A stretch of 56,332 nt of DNA. It comes from Mesorhizobium sp. B2-7-2. GTDB taxonomy: Bacteria > Pseudomonadota > Alphaproteobacteria > Rhizobiales > Rhizobiaceae. The notes under the pieces were generated by a model. The model saw only the letters and a program-made list of their open reading frames with translations, made no database searches and was not told the DNA's origin. The stretch is taken from NCBI RefSeq assembly GCF_006440775.1, contig NZ_VFTZ01000031.1, positions 1 to 56,332 on the forward strand, in the 5' to 3' direction. A program made the position numbers and the translations under genes. This document shows positions 28,393 through 36,368 of the stretch, piece by piece. Positions within the stretch are counted from its first letter, which is position 1. Each line of letters begins with the position of its first letter.

Positions 28393-29022
28393 TCAGAGCG
28401 ACCGTATCGCGGCAAGCAGGTCCTCAACGTGGTGAGCGCCGCGCAACGGCGAAACCGAAAACCCGCCTATCGTCGAGCCTTCGCCGTCCACCAGCCAACC
28501 ACGCGCAAGGCCGGCGCGCTGGCCGGCTTCCATATCGGCCGGCTTGTCGCCGACGATCAGCGATCGGCTGAGATCGAGGCCGAGGCGGCACCCCGCCTCC
28601 AGCAGCATGCCCGGGTTGGGCTTGCGCATCGGATGATCGGCAACCGCCAACACGCCCCTGCCGGCCTCGTGGTAGGCGCAGGCAAGCACCATGTCGACGA
28701 AGGCCTTTTTCTCAGCCAGCAGCCCAAGCACGCGCCCGTTGACCCGCGCAAACGCGTCCCAGCCGAAATAGCCGCGCGCGATGCCGGACTGGTTGGTGAC
28801 GACAATGACCGGAATGCCGTGCTCGTTCGCGGCCTCGATGACCGGCGCGATGCCGTCGCGCAGCTCCATGGCCACTGGATTGTCGGGATAGCCGGTATCG
28901 ACATTGATGGTGCCGTCACGATCGAGGAACAGCGCCGGCCGGCCGGCCGGAAAGCTCCTGGCGGTGGTCCGCTCGACCCAAAGACCCGGCTCGGCCAGCG
29001 GAAAGCCTTCGCTTTCAGCCAT
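28393..29022 (-). CDS. gmhB: D-glycero-beta-D-manno-heptose-1,7-bisphosphate 7-phosphatase
   Basis: 209 aa, HAD-IIIA phosphatase. Nucleophile and acid/base Asp34/Asp36 in FLDRDGTINVD; motif II VVTNQSGIARGYF; motif III/IV RKPNPGML and VGDKPADMEAG. Removes the C7 phosphate in the ADP-heptose pathway. The zinc-binding loop of E. coli GmhB (Cys/His pairs) is degenerate: CAYH is present but the second CxC is missing (ADHPM). Last gene of hldE-gmhA-gmhB; overlaps gmhA by 8 bp. Confidence 0.9.
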   Translation of the reverse strand: MAESEGFPLAEPGLWVERTTARSFPAGRPALFLDRDGTINVDTGYPDNPVAMELRDGIAPVIEAANEHGIPVIVVTNQSGIARGYFGWDAFARVNGRVLGLLAEKKAFVDMVLACAYHEAGRGVLAVADHPMRKPNPGMLLEAGCRLGLDLSRSLIVGDKPADMEAGQRAGLARGWLVDGEGSTIGGFSVSPLRGAHHVEDLLAAIRSL

Positions 29023-29587
29023 TGCTGAGGCGCGCTTCGACCGCCTCGCACAGATGGTGATAGAGGCACAAATGCCCCTGCTGGATGATCGGCGTCGAAG
29101 TCGACGGCACGTTGAGCAGAATATCGGTCAGCGGCTTGAGCTTGCCGCCGGTTTCGCCGGTCAGGCTGATCACCGTCATGCCCATCGCCCGCGCCTGCTC
29201 CGCCGCGGCAAGGATGCTCGGCGAATTGCCGCTGGTCGAGATGGCCAGCAGCACCGCGCCTTCCGATCCATGCGCCTCGACCTGGCGCGAGAACACGGTG
29301 TCGAAGCCGTAGTCGTTGCCCCAGGCGGTCAGCACTGCGGCGTTGGCCGGCAACGCGATGACGTTGTAGGCCTTGCGTTCTTTCAGAAAGCGGCCGACCA
29401 GCTCGCCGGCGATGTGGATGGCGTCGCTGGCCGAGCCGCCATTACCGCAGATCAGCAGAGCCTTGCCTTGCGACAGCGCCGTCACCACGGTGCTCACCGC
29501 GCGCTCCATCTCGCCGGTGAGGTCGCGCTCGACCATCGCCGATATAGCCGCCGCGGAGCGGACCAGGTAGTCGTTCAAATCGGACAT
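29015..29587 (-). CDS. gmhA: phosphoheptose isomerase
   Basis: 190 aa, SIS-fold enzyme converting sedoheptulose 7-phosphate to D-glycero-D-manno-heptose 7-phosphate, the first step of ADP-heptose synthesis. Sugar-phosphate-binding ICGNGGSASDAIHIAGELVGRF and ISTSGNSPSILAA are diagnostic; the catalytic C-terminal QGHLCLYHHLCEAVE is intact. ATG at 29587, 7 bp after the hldE stop, so it is co-transcribed with hldE and gmhB. Confidence 0.95.
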   Translation of the reverse strand: MSDLNDYLVRSAAAISAMVERDLTGEMERAVSTVVTALSQGKALLICGNGGSASDAIHIAGELVGRFLKERKAYNVIALPANAAVLTAWGNDYGFDTVFSRQVEAHGSEGAVLLAISTSGNSPSILAAAEQARAMGMTVISLTGETGGKLKPLTDILLNVPSTSTPIIQQGHLCLYHHLCEAVEARLSNG

Positions 29588-29594
29588 GAGACCC

Positions 29595-31079
29595 TCAGTT
29601 TGCGGCACGCAGCTTGCCGATCGTGTTCGTCGTGCTCTTGCCGGCGACGAGATCGACCAGCACCACGCGCCCGCCCGCCTTCTGCACCACGTCAGCGCCG
29701 ACCACGGTCTCGACCGTGTAATCCGCGCCCTTGACCAGAATGTCCGGCAGAAGCGCCTCGATGAGCTTGAGCGGCGTATCTTCCTCGAAGACGACGACGG
29801 CGTCGACCGAGGCAAGCGCTGCCAGCACGCAGGCGCGGTCATGCTGGCTGTTGACCGGGCGCCCCGGCCCTTTCAGCCGATGCACCGAGGCGTCGCTGTT
29901 GAGGCCGAGCACCAGCCGGTCGCACTGGCTGCGCGCGGCATGCAGCAGGCTGACATGGCCGGCATGCAGGATGTCGAAACAGCCATTGGTAAAGCCGACG
30001 GTCAGCCCTTCTTCCTTCCAGGCAGCGACCATCCTGGCCGCGGCATTGAAATCGAGGATGGCGTCCTGATGGCCGGTCGGCCCGTGCGAGCGGAACAGCG
30101 CGCCGGATAGCTCCTCGACGTTCAGCCGCGCCGTGCCGCGCTTGCCGACCACGACGCCGCCGGCCGCGTTGGCGATGACCGCGGCATGCACCCGGTCGGC
30201 CCCGGCGGCGAGCGACAGCGCAAAACTCGCGATGACCGTGTCGCCGGCACCGGAGACGTCGAAGACTTCGCGCGCCTGGGTGGAGATGTGGCGGGCATCC
30301 TCGGCGGAGATCACGCTCATGCCCTTTTCGCTGCGCGTCGCGACGATGAACTCGAAATCATGCGTGGCAATCAGGTCGCGCGCCGCGGCCACGATCTCGT
30401 CGTCGCCGAACACCTTGCGCCCGACCGCCTCGCCAAGCTCCTTGCGGTTCGGCGTCACAGCCGTGGCGCCTGCGTAGCGCGCATAGTCGCGTCCCTTCGG
30501 ATCGACCAGCACCGGCTTGCCGGCATCGCGGCAGATCGCGATCAGCTCGCCGGCGACGCCGTCGAGCAGGATGCCCTTGCCGTAATCGGAGAGGATGACG
30601 ATGTCGGCGCGGCCAAGCGCCGCCTGGAAATGATCGATGAGCTTCGCCCGCTCGGCCCCGGTGAGCGGCTTGATCTCTTCCTCGTCGAACCGCAGCACCT
30701 GCTGGTTGAGCGCGCTGAAGCGGCTTTTCGATGAGGTCATGCGGTCCTGGTGCTGCAGGAGGCCGTCGGTGTCGACGCCGATCTCGCTGAGCATGCGCAT
30801 CAGATTGTTGCCGGCCTGATCGGCGCCGATCACTGAAACGGGGATGGCGGCCGCGCCCAACGAAACGATGTTGGAGACGACATTGCCGGCGCCGCCCATG
30901 TTCAACGTCTCGCCCTTGCCATGCAGCACGGGGATGGGGGCTTCCGGCGAGATGCGCTCGATCACGCCGCTGACGAAACGGTCGAGGATGAAATCGCCCA
31001 CCACCAGCACGGTGACGTCGCCGAACCGGGCGATGGTGCGATGCAGAGGTTCCGGAGAGGGCAGATTGTGCTTGATCAT
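29595..31079 (-). CDS. hldE: bifunctional heptose-7-phosphate kinase / heptose-1-phosphate adenylyltransferase
   Basis: 494 aa fusion. Residues 1 to about 330 are a ribokinase-family kinase (NMGGAGNVVSNIVSLGA, catalytic DVSGAGDTVIASFAL) that phosphorylates C1; residues from about 350 are a nucleotidyltransferase (TNGCFDILHAGHVSLLHAA, with the HxGH-type motif) that adds AMP. Full length compared with E. coli HldE (477 aa). First gene of the minus-strand heptose operon. Confidence 0.96.
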   Translation of the reverse strand: MIKHNLPSPEPLHRTIARFGDVTVLVVGDFILDRFVSGVIERISPEAPIPVLHGKGETLNMGGAGNVVSNIVSLGAAAIPVSVIGADQAGNNLMRMLSEIGVDTDGLLQHQDRMTSSKSRFSALNQQVLRFDEEEIKPLTGAERAKLIDHFQAALGRADIVILSDYGKGILLDGVAGELIAICRDAGKPVLVDPKGRDYARYAGATAVTPNRKELGEAVGRKVFGDDEIVAAARDLIATHDFEFIVATRSEKGMSVISAEDARHISTQAREVFDVSGAGDTVIASFALSLAAGADRVHAAVIANAAGGVVVGKRGTARLNVEELSGALFRSHGPTGHQDAILDFNAAARMVAAWKEEGLTVGFTNGCFDILHAGHVSLLHAARSQCDRLVLGLNSDASVHRLKGPGRPVNSQHDRACVLAALASVDAVVVFEEDTPLKLIEALLPDILVKGADYTVETVVGADVVQKAGGRVVLVDLVAGKSTTNTIGKLRAAN

Positions 31080-31230
31080 CTCACTCGAGCTATGCCTGAA
31101 GGAGGCCGGACTTGATTAGATTTCAGCGCCGGAATTGTGGCGCGGGCTGCTCAAAGCGATGCCGATATACCGCAATTCGGGAGAGCGCAACGGCAGGCCT
31201 GGTGGACCGCAGCCGGAGCCGGCAGCGCAA

Positions 31231-31863
31231 TCAGCTTCTCTGAAGGGCGACGTGGACGCCGAGGCCAACCAGCACGGCGCCGCCCGCTCGCTGCATCAGG
31301 CGCTGCGCGCGTCCCGAACGCCGCAGCCGCGCTATCATCGCGCCGGCAAGGAATACGCACACGACGTCAGCGGAGGAGAACATCAGGTTGACGATGGTTC
31401 CAAGCACGACGAACTGCAGCCAGACCGGGAACGCCGCCGAGGCGTCGATGAATTGCGGCAGGAACGCCATGAAGAAAATCGCCGTTTTCGGATTGAGCAC
31501 CTCGACGGTGATGCTTTCGAAGAAGGCGCGGCGGGCCGATTTCCGCTCGATGGCGGGCAGAGCCATATCGCCGTCCGCCCGTTTGCGGAACATGGCAACG
31601 CCGAGCCAGACCAGATAAAGCGCGCCGATCAGCTTGACCGCCAAATAGAGCGGCGGCACGGCGTGGAACAGCACCGACAGGCCGGCGGCCGCGGCAAAAA
31701 CATGGAAATAGCCGCCGAGATGGATGCCCAGCGCCGCCGTAAGCCCGGACCAGCGGCCGCGCGCCATGGTCTGCGCGGCGGCATAGAGCATGGCGGGACC
31801 GGGGATATAGGCGAAGATCGCGGTGGTGGCGAAGAAGGCGATGAGTAGTTCGGTCGACGGCAT
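31231..31863 (-). CDS. LysE/RhtB family amino-acid exporter
   Basis: 210 aa, about six TM helices. Family signature IFAYIPGPAMLYAAAQTMARGRWSGL and the conserved ITVEVLNPKTAIFFMAFLPQFID. Exports amino acids or related metabolites; substrate unknown. It lies between the two halves of the heptose locus on the minus strand, 150 bp from hldE. Confidence 0.9.
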   Translation of the reverse strand: MPSTELLIAFFATTAIFAYIPGPAMLYAAAQTMARGRWSGLTAALGIHLGGYFHVFAAAAGLSVLFHAVPPLYLAVKLIGALYLVWLGVAMFRKRADGDMALPAIERKSARRAFFESITVEVLNPKTAIFFMAFLPQFIDASAAFPVWLQFVVLGTIVNLMFSSADVVCVFLAGAMIARLRRSGRAQRLMQRAGGAVLVGLGVHVALQRS

Positions 31864-31969
31864 TTGTTCCTCATGATCCGGTCTCTGTCAGGCTTCGCCT
31901 TGCTGGCCCGATCTCCATACCGGCGATACCACAGATACGAATATCTTCGAATTCCTCCAACATCATTCA

Positions 31970-32158
31970 GGCTGGCGCTGCCCCTCACCTGCCTGCCGGC
32001 ATCCTCTCCCCGTATAGTGACGGGGAGAGGGGAACTGCGATCGACGGTTTCGCCAATCGCCAACGTTGTAGGAAAGGCGGCAAGGTTGCGGCCAGCCCTT
32101 TCTCCCCGTCACTATACGGGGAGAAATGCCCGGCAGGGCAATGAGGGGCAGCGCTGAC
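31970..32158. repeat. long inverted repeat (intergenic palindromic element)
   Basis: Arms of about 58-60 bp at 31970-32030 and 32101-32158 are near reverse complements, each holding a smaller hairpin with core CTCCCCGTATAGTGACGGGGAG. Same general design as the element at 6285-6428. It lies between the exporter and the Phd antitoxin gene, where a toxin gene would be expected. Confidence 0.85.
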
Positions 32159-32211
32159 GTAACGTGATTGTCGACATTCAGCCTGAAGCGACCGGGATCT
32201 CGGCGCCCGAT

Positions 32212-32448
32212 CTAATCGCCACTCCCTCGGGCAGCGTACTCTTCGAGCATCTCGACATGTTCGGCCGGGGCGTCTTTGGCAGCGTAAGCGCGACGGCTGT
32301 CGTTGGCGAAGCGAGCCTCGTAGGCCTCGATGCTCATCAGGACATATCTCGGCTTGTTGTGACGGGTGATGAAGACAGGCTGCTGGCTCGCAGCCGCAAG
32401 CACGTCACCGAGATTTTGTTTCAGATCAGTAGACGGGTATTGCTTCAT
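32212..32448 (-). CDS. Phd/YefM family antitoxin, apparently without toxin
   Basis: 78 aa. N-terminus MKQYPSTDLKQNLGDVLAAASQQPVFITRHNKPRYVLMSIEAYE (shown in part: STDLKQNLGDVLAAA and VFITRHNKPRYVLMS) is the Phd/YefM DNA-binding fold; the C-terminus is a charged toxin-binding tail. The ATG at 32448 follows GGAGG and a well-formed promoter. Downstream to 31864 there is no frame that could be a Doc, YoeB or VapC toxin, only a palindromic repeat, so it is an orphan or the toxin was lost. Confidence 0.85.
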   Translation of the reverse strand: MKQYPSTDLKQNLGDVLAAASQQPVFITRHNKPRYVLMSIEAYEARFANDSRRAYAAKDAPAEHVEMLEEYAARGSGD

Positions 32449-32458
32449 GAAGGCCTCC

Positions 32459-32496
32459 ATTTTGTACAAAATAGGCAAAACAGACGAAATAGACAA
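32459..32496 (-). promoter_or_regulatory. promoter and palindromic operator of the Phd gene
   Basis: Minus strand: -35 TTGTCT (32491-32496), 17-bp spacer, -10 TATTTT (32468-32473). A perfect 14-bp palindrome ATTTTGTACAAAAT (32459-32472) covers the -10 box, next to the GGAGG ribosome-binding site; it is the likely autoregulatory site. Confidence 0.65.
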
Positions 32497-32590
32497 GCTC
32501 AAACGACCTAAGGTGGGCGGCGCCTGCTTTGTCGACAGCCCGACTGGCCTCCCCTATAAGAGCCGGAATCGCAAGCAGCCAGAGGCCTTC

Positions 32591-33541
32591 ATGATCATCG
32601 TCACGGGCGGCGCCGGCATGATCGGCTCCAACATCGTCGCCGCGCTCAATGCCGAGGGCCATGACGACATCGTCGTCGTCGACGACCTCACCGACGGCCG
32701 CAAGATCGCCAACCTCGCCGACCTTCGCATCGCCGACTATCTCGACAAGGACGATTTTCTCGCCCGGCTCGAGGACGGCGCGGTCGGCCGCATCGAGGCC
32801 GTCTTCCATCAAGGCGCCTGCTCGACCACCACCGAATGGAACGGCAAGTTCATGATGGAGGTGAACTACGCCTATTCGAAGCGGCTGCTGCATGCCTGCC
32901 TCGAACTGCGCGTGCCTTTCCTCTATGCCTCCTCGGCCTCCGTCTATGGCGGCGGCAGCGAATTCCGCGAGGAACCCGATTTCGAGCGCCCGCTCAACGT
33001 CTATGCCTATTCCAAGAAGCTATTCGACGACTACGTCCGCCGCACCGTCTTCGACACCGATCATTCACAGGTCGCCGGCCTGCGCTATTTCAACGTCTAC
33101 GGCCCGCGCGAAGCGCATAAGGGCGCCATGGCCTCGGTCGCCTTCCATCTCTTCAACCAGGTCGAACGTGGCGAAAACCCGAAGTTGTTCGGTGCCTATG
33201 GCGATTTCGGACCCGGCGAGCAGAGCCGCGATTTCATCCATGTCGGCGATGTGGCCGACGTCAATCTGTGGCTGTGGAAACGCGGCGCGAGCGGCATCTT
33301 CAACTGCGGTACCGGCCGCGCCCAGCCGTTCCGCGCCATTGCCGAGACGGTGATCGACACGCTGGGCCAGGGCGAGATTGAATTCATCCCCTTCCCCGAC
33401 CATCTCAAGGGCAGCTACCAGAGTTTCACGCAGGCTGATATGTCCCGCTTGCGCGCGGCCGGCTACAATGGCCAATTCCGCACAGTCGAAACCGGCGTCA
33501 GGGACTATGTCGAATGGCTGAAGGCCCAACGATCCTCGTGA
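32591..33541 (+). CDS. hldD: ADP-L-glycero-D-manno-heptose 6-epimerase
   Basis: 316 aa, extended short-chain dehydrogenase that inverts C6 of ADP-D-glycero-heptose, the last step of ADP-heptose synthesis. NAD(P)-binding IIVTGGAGMIGSNIV, HQGACSTTTEWNG, catalytic YxxxK in YAYSKKLFDDYV, and YFNVYGPRE. The ATG at 32591 begins the Rossmann strand directly, as in E. coli HldD. First of hldD-waaF-waaC; overlaps waaF by 28 bp. Confidence 0.97.
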   Translation: MIIVTGGAGMIGSNIVAALNAEGHDDIVVVDDLTDGRKIANLADLRIADYLDKDDFLARLEDGAVGRIEAVFHQGACSTTTEWNGKFMMEVNYAYSKRLLHACLELRVPFLYASSASVYGGGSEFREEPDFERPLNVYAYSKKLFDDYVRRTVFDTDHSQVAGLRYFNVYGPREAHKGAMASVAFHLFNQVERGENPKLFGAYGDFGPGEQSRDFIHVGDVADVNLWLWKRGASGIFNCGTGRAQPFRAIAETVIDTLGQGEIEFIPFPDHLKGSYQSFTQADMSRLRAAGYNGQFRTVETGVRDYVEWLKAQRSS

Positions 33542-34521
33542 TCGGCCCACGCTGGGTGGGCGACATGGTCATGGCGCAGTGCCTGTTTGCGGCGCTGAAG
33601 GAAAAACATCCGAATGCGGCCATCGACGTGCTGGCGCCGGCCTGGGCTGCCCCGCTGGTCAAGCGCATGCCCGAGATACGCAGCCAGATCGACTTTCCTT
33701 TGATGCCGGGAGCGCTCGAATTCCGCAGCCGCAGGCGCTTCGGCCGCCTGCTGCGCGGCCGCTACGACATGGCCTATGTGCTGCCGGGGAGCTGGAAATC
33801 GGCGCTGATCCCGTTCTTCGCCCGCATCCCACATCGCGTCGGCAATCTGCGTGAGATGCGCTACGGCCTGCTGACGGATGTCGTACCCCTGCCCGAAGCG
33901 CTGAAACGGCGCACCGCACGCGCCTATTTCGGCCTCGCGCGCGGCGGCACTTTTCGCGCGCCGCGTCTTACCGTCGACAAGGCCAACCAGGCCGATCTGC
34001 TGGTGCGCTTCGGGCTGACCGCGAAGAAATTCGTGGCGCTCATGCCCGGCGCCGAATTCGGCCCGGCAAAACGCTGGCCGAGCGATCGCTATGCCGGGCT
34101 TGCCCGAGACATGATGGCCAAGGGCTTGGGCGTCGCGCTGCTCGGCTCGAAGAACGATGCCGACGTGACCGGCGAGATTGCAGCCCTTGCGCCGGGTGCC
34201 GTCGACCTTGCCGGCAAGACACGCCTCGAGGACGCCATCGACCTGATCGCCGCGGCGAAGCTTTCGGTCTCGAACGACAGCGGCCTGATGCATGTCGCGG
34301 CGGCCGTCGGGACGCCGATCGTCGCCGTCTACGGTTCGACCTCGCCGGAAAACACGCCGCCGCTCAGCGAGCGCTCTGAGCTGATCTGGCTGCATCTGTC
34401 CTGCTCGCCCTGCCACAAGAAGGTCTGCCCGCTTGGCCATCTCAACTGCCTGAACACGCTCGACGTCGCCCGCGTCACCGCAGCGGCCGACCGCTTGCTC
34501 AAGGTTCCGGCAGCGGCATGA
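33514..34521 (+). CDS. waaF: ADP-heptose--LPS heptosyltransferase II
   Basis: 335 aa, GT9-family enzyme adding a heptose to the LPS inner core at the cytoplasmic face of the inner membrane. Typical motifs ILVIGPRWVGDMVMAQCLF at the start, PGAEFGPAKRWP, and the nucleotide-sugar site SVSNDSGLMHVAAAVGTPIVAVYGSTSPENTPP; a Cys-rich stretch CSPCHKKVCPLGHLNCL near the end is usual for WaaF. Overlaps hldD (28 bp) and waaC (ATGA). Confidence 0.94.
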   Translation: MAEGPTILVIGPRWVGDMVMAQCLFAALKEKHPNAAIDVLAPAWAAPLVKRMPEIRSQIDFPLMPGALEFRSRRRFGRLLRGRYDMAYVLPGSWKSALIPFFARIPHRVGNLREMRYGLLTDVVPLPEALKRRTARAYFGLARGGTFRAPRLTVDKANQADLLVRFGLTAKKFVALMPGAEFGPAKRWPSDRYAGLARDMMAKGLGVALLGSKNDADVTGEIAALAPGAVDLAGKTRLEDAIDLIAAAKLSVSNDSGLMHVAAAVGTPIVAVYGSTSPENTPPLSERSELIWLHLSCSPCHKKVCPLGHLNCLNTLDVARVTAAADRLLKVPAAA

Positions 34522-35492
34522 AAGTGTTGATCGTCAAGACATCGTCGATGGGCGATGTCATCCACACGTTTCCCGCCGTCGAGGACGCGGTGCGCAATCG
34601 CTCCGATATAGATTTCGATTGGTGCGTGGAGGAGCCGTTTGCCGGTATCGTGGCTCTGCATCCGGCGATCGGCACCATTCATAAGGTGGCGGTTCGGCGC
34701 TGGCGCAAGCGGCTTCTCGACGGCGCCACGTGGCGCGAGATGACCGGACTGCGCGGCGCGCTCCGCGCCTCCCGCTACGATCTGGTCATCGATGCGCAGG
34801 GCTTATTGAAATCGGCCCTGGTCGCCATCCAGGCCGGCGCGCCGATTGCCGGCTTCGACCGGGCGAGCGCCCGCGAGCCGTCGGCGACGCTTTTCTATCG
34901 GCATAGATATGCCGTGCCGCGCGACCTGCACGCCATCGAACGCACCAGACGGCTGTTCGGGCTGGCGCTTGGCTATCAGCCGGATTTGTCGGCGCTCGAT
35001 TCCGGCATCGTGCCGCCGGCGGGCAACCTGCCTGGCATCGACGGGCAGACCGCCTTCCTGCTGCACGGCACCAGCCGCGAGGACAAGAAATTGCCGGTCG
35101 AGGATTGGATCGAAACCGCGCGCCGACTGGCCGACCGGCAGTTCACACCGGTGGTCACTTGGTCGAATGAAGCGGAAAAGAAAGTGGCGGAAGCCATTGC
35201 CGGTGCCGTGCCAGGGACGGTGCTGGTTGCGAAATCGCCGCTCGCCGACGTCGCCGCGATCCTCGGTCGCTCGAAGTTGGTCATCGGCGCCGACACCGGC
35301 CTCACCCATCTTGCCAGCGCCTTCGGCCTGCCGACGGTCGCCATCTTCCTGGCGACCGAACCGGGTCTCACTGGCCCGCGCGGGCCTTTCGCATCGACCT
35401 TGCTTGCGCCTGCGGGCGGCAAGGTCACGCCGGCTGACGTGATGACTGAGGTTGAGCGCCTGCTGGCGCTCAGATCAAACGCGCCAGCGTGA
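34518..35492 (+). CDS. waaC: ADP-heptose--LPS heptosyltransferase I
   Basis: 324 aa, GT9 family; adds the first heptose to Kdo of the LPS core. N-terminal KVLIVKTSSMGDVIHTFPA is the WaaC signature, followed by DAQGLLKSALVA and the ADP-heptose-binding VIGADTGLTHLASAFGLPTVAIF. The ATG overlaps the waaF stop by 4 bases, so the three plus-strand genes form one coupled operon. Followed by a palindromic element that probably ends the transcript. Confidence 0.94.
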   Translation: MKVLIVKTSSMGDVIHTFPAVEDAVRNRSDIDFDWCVEEPFAGIVALHPAIGTIHKVAVRRWRKRLLDGATWREMTGLRGALRASRYDLVIDAQGLLKSALVAIQAGAPIAGFDRASAREPSATLFYRHRYAVPRDLHAIERTRRLFGLALGYQPDLSALDSGIVPPAGNLPGIDGQTAFLLHGTSREDKKLPVEDWIETARRLADRQFTPVVTWSNEAEKKVAEAIAGAVPGTVLVAKSPLADVAAILGRSKLVIGADTGLTHLASAFGLPTVAIFLATEPGLTGPRGPFASTLLAPAGGKVTPADVMTEVERLLALRSNAPA

Positions 35493-35493
35493 G

Positions 35494-35633
35494 GGACCTT
35501 TTCAGAATTCGCTCTGGTGAGTCGAATAGCGTGGTTTTCGAGAACCGGAGCGGAGTGTACTTAAAGTACGTGAGCACCGGAAGCGCAGAAAACCGCGCTA
35601 GTCGACCGCCAGAGTAGAATTATCAAAAGGTCC
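35494..35633. repeat. 140-bp near-palindrome between waaC and greA
   Basis: Ends are GGACCTTTT (35494-35502) and AAAAGGTCC (35625-35633); the whole sequence is an imperfect palindrome with a centre near GTACTTAAAGTAC. It fills the space between two convergent genes and touches the greA stop codon. Such elements recur between rhizobial genes; here it could serve as a two-way terminator. Confidence 0.85.
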
Positions 35634-36107
35634 TTAGATAAACTGCACCTGGACGATCTCGTACCCTCGGGCGCCGCCCGGAGCATTGACCTCAATGGCA
35701 TCGCCGACTTCCTTGCCGATCAGCGCACGCGCGATCGGCGATGAAATCGAGATGCGGCCGGACTTCACGTCCGCTTCCTGGTCGCCGACGATCTGGTAGG
35801 TCTTCTTTTCCTCGGTGTCCTCGTCGACGAGCACGACAGTTGCACCGAATTTCACCTTGTCGCCGGAAAGCTTCGAAACGTCGATAACCTCGGCGCGCGC
35901 GATCAGATCCTCGAGTTCGTTGATGCGGCCTTCATTGAGGCTCTGCGACTCTTTCGCCGCGTGATACTCGGCATTTTCGGACAGGTCGCCATGCGAGCGC
36001 GCTTCGGAAATCGCCTCGATGATGCGAGGACGCTCCTCCTGCTGGCGCCAGCGAAGTTCTTCCTTCAATGACGCGAACCCCTCGCCTGTCATCGGGACCT
36101 TGATCAT
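35634..36107 (-). CDS. greA: transcription elongation factor GreA
   Basis: 157 aa, full length. N-terminal coiled coil (KEELRWRQQEERPRIIEAI, then ARSHGDLSENAEYHAAKESQ with the two acidic tip residues in DLSENAEY) enters the RNA-polymerase channel and triggers transcript cleavage; C-terminal FKBP-like domain with SPIARALIGKEVGD. Starts MIKVPMTGEGF like other GreA. A terminator-like hairpin lies in the leader, 53 bp upstream of the start. Confidence 0.97.
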   Translation of the reverse strand: MIKVPMTGEGFASLKEELRWRQQEERPRIIEAISEARSHGDLSENAEYHAAKESQSLNEGRINELEDLIARAEVIDVSKLSGDKVKFGATVVLVDEDTEEKKTYQIVGDQEADVKSGRISISSPIARALIGKEVGDAIEVNAPGGARGYEIVQVQFI

Positions 36108-36159
36108 AGCCTGACCTTTCTGCCGCCACCCCCGTTTTCGGGAGGGACCTTGTCAATAG

Positions 36160-36204
36160 GTACAAAAAGAAAACGGTCCGGCAGCCTCGGGCTAACGGAA
36201 CCGT
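36160..36204 (-). promoter_or_regulatory. terminator-like hairpin in the greA leader (candidate attenuator)
   Basis: Minus strand: ACGGTTCCG pairs with CGGACCGT (36196-36204 with 36173-36180, one bulge), with an inner AGCC/GGCT stem, followed by TTTTCTTTTT (36160-36172). A -10-like TATATT at 36223-36228 would start greA mRNA near 36216, so this structure is in the leader. In E. coli early termination in the greA leader gives GraL RNAs; an analogous role is inference. Confidence 0.5.
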
Positions 36205-36316
36205 CTCACCACAATTTCCCTGAATATAGCGATCTTTGCGCGATTTTCACGCCCAAAAATTGAAGTTCGGCAAAATGATCACCGCTTTCGCGGGTCCGCG
36301 GCTGACGGCGAGCAAT

Positions 36317-36348
36317 AAAAAACCGGCTGCGATTGCTCACAGCCGGTT
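36317..36348 (-). terminator. Rho-independent terminator of the TPR gene
   Basis: Minus-strand stem AACCGGCT/AGCCGGTT (36341-36348 with 36321-36328), 12-nt loop, then a T run. It lies 20 bp after the stop of the TPR gene. Confidence 0.85.
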
Positions 36349-36368
36349 CGAGAGGCTTCGAGCCCTGT

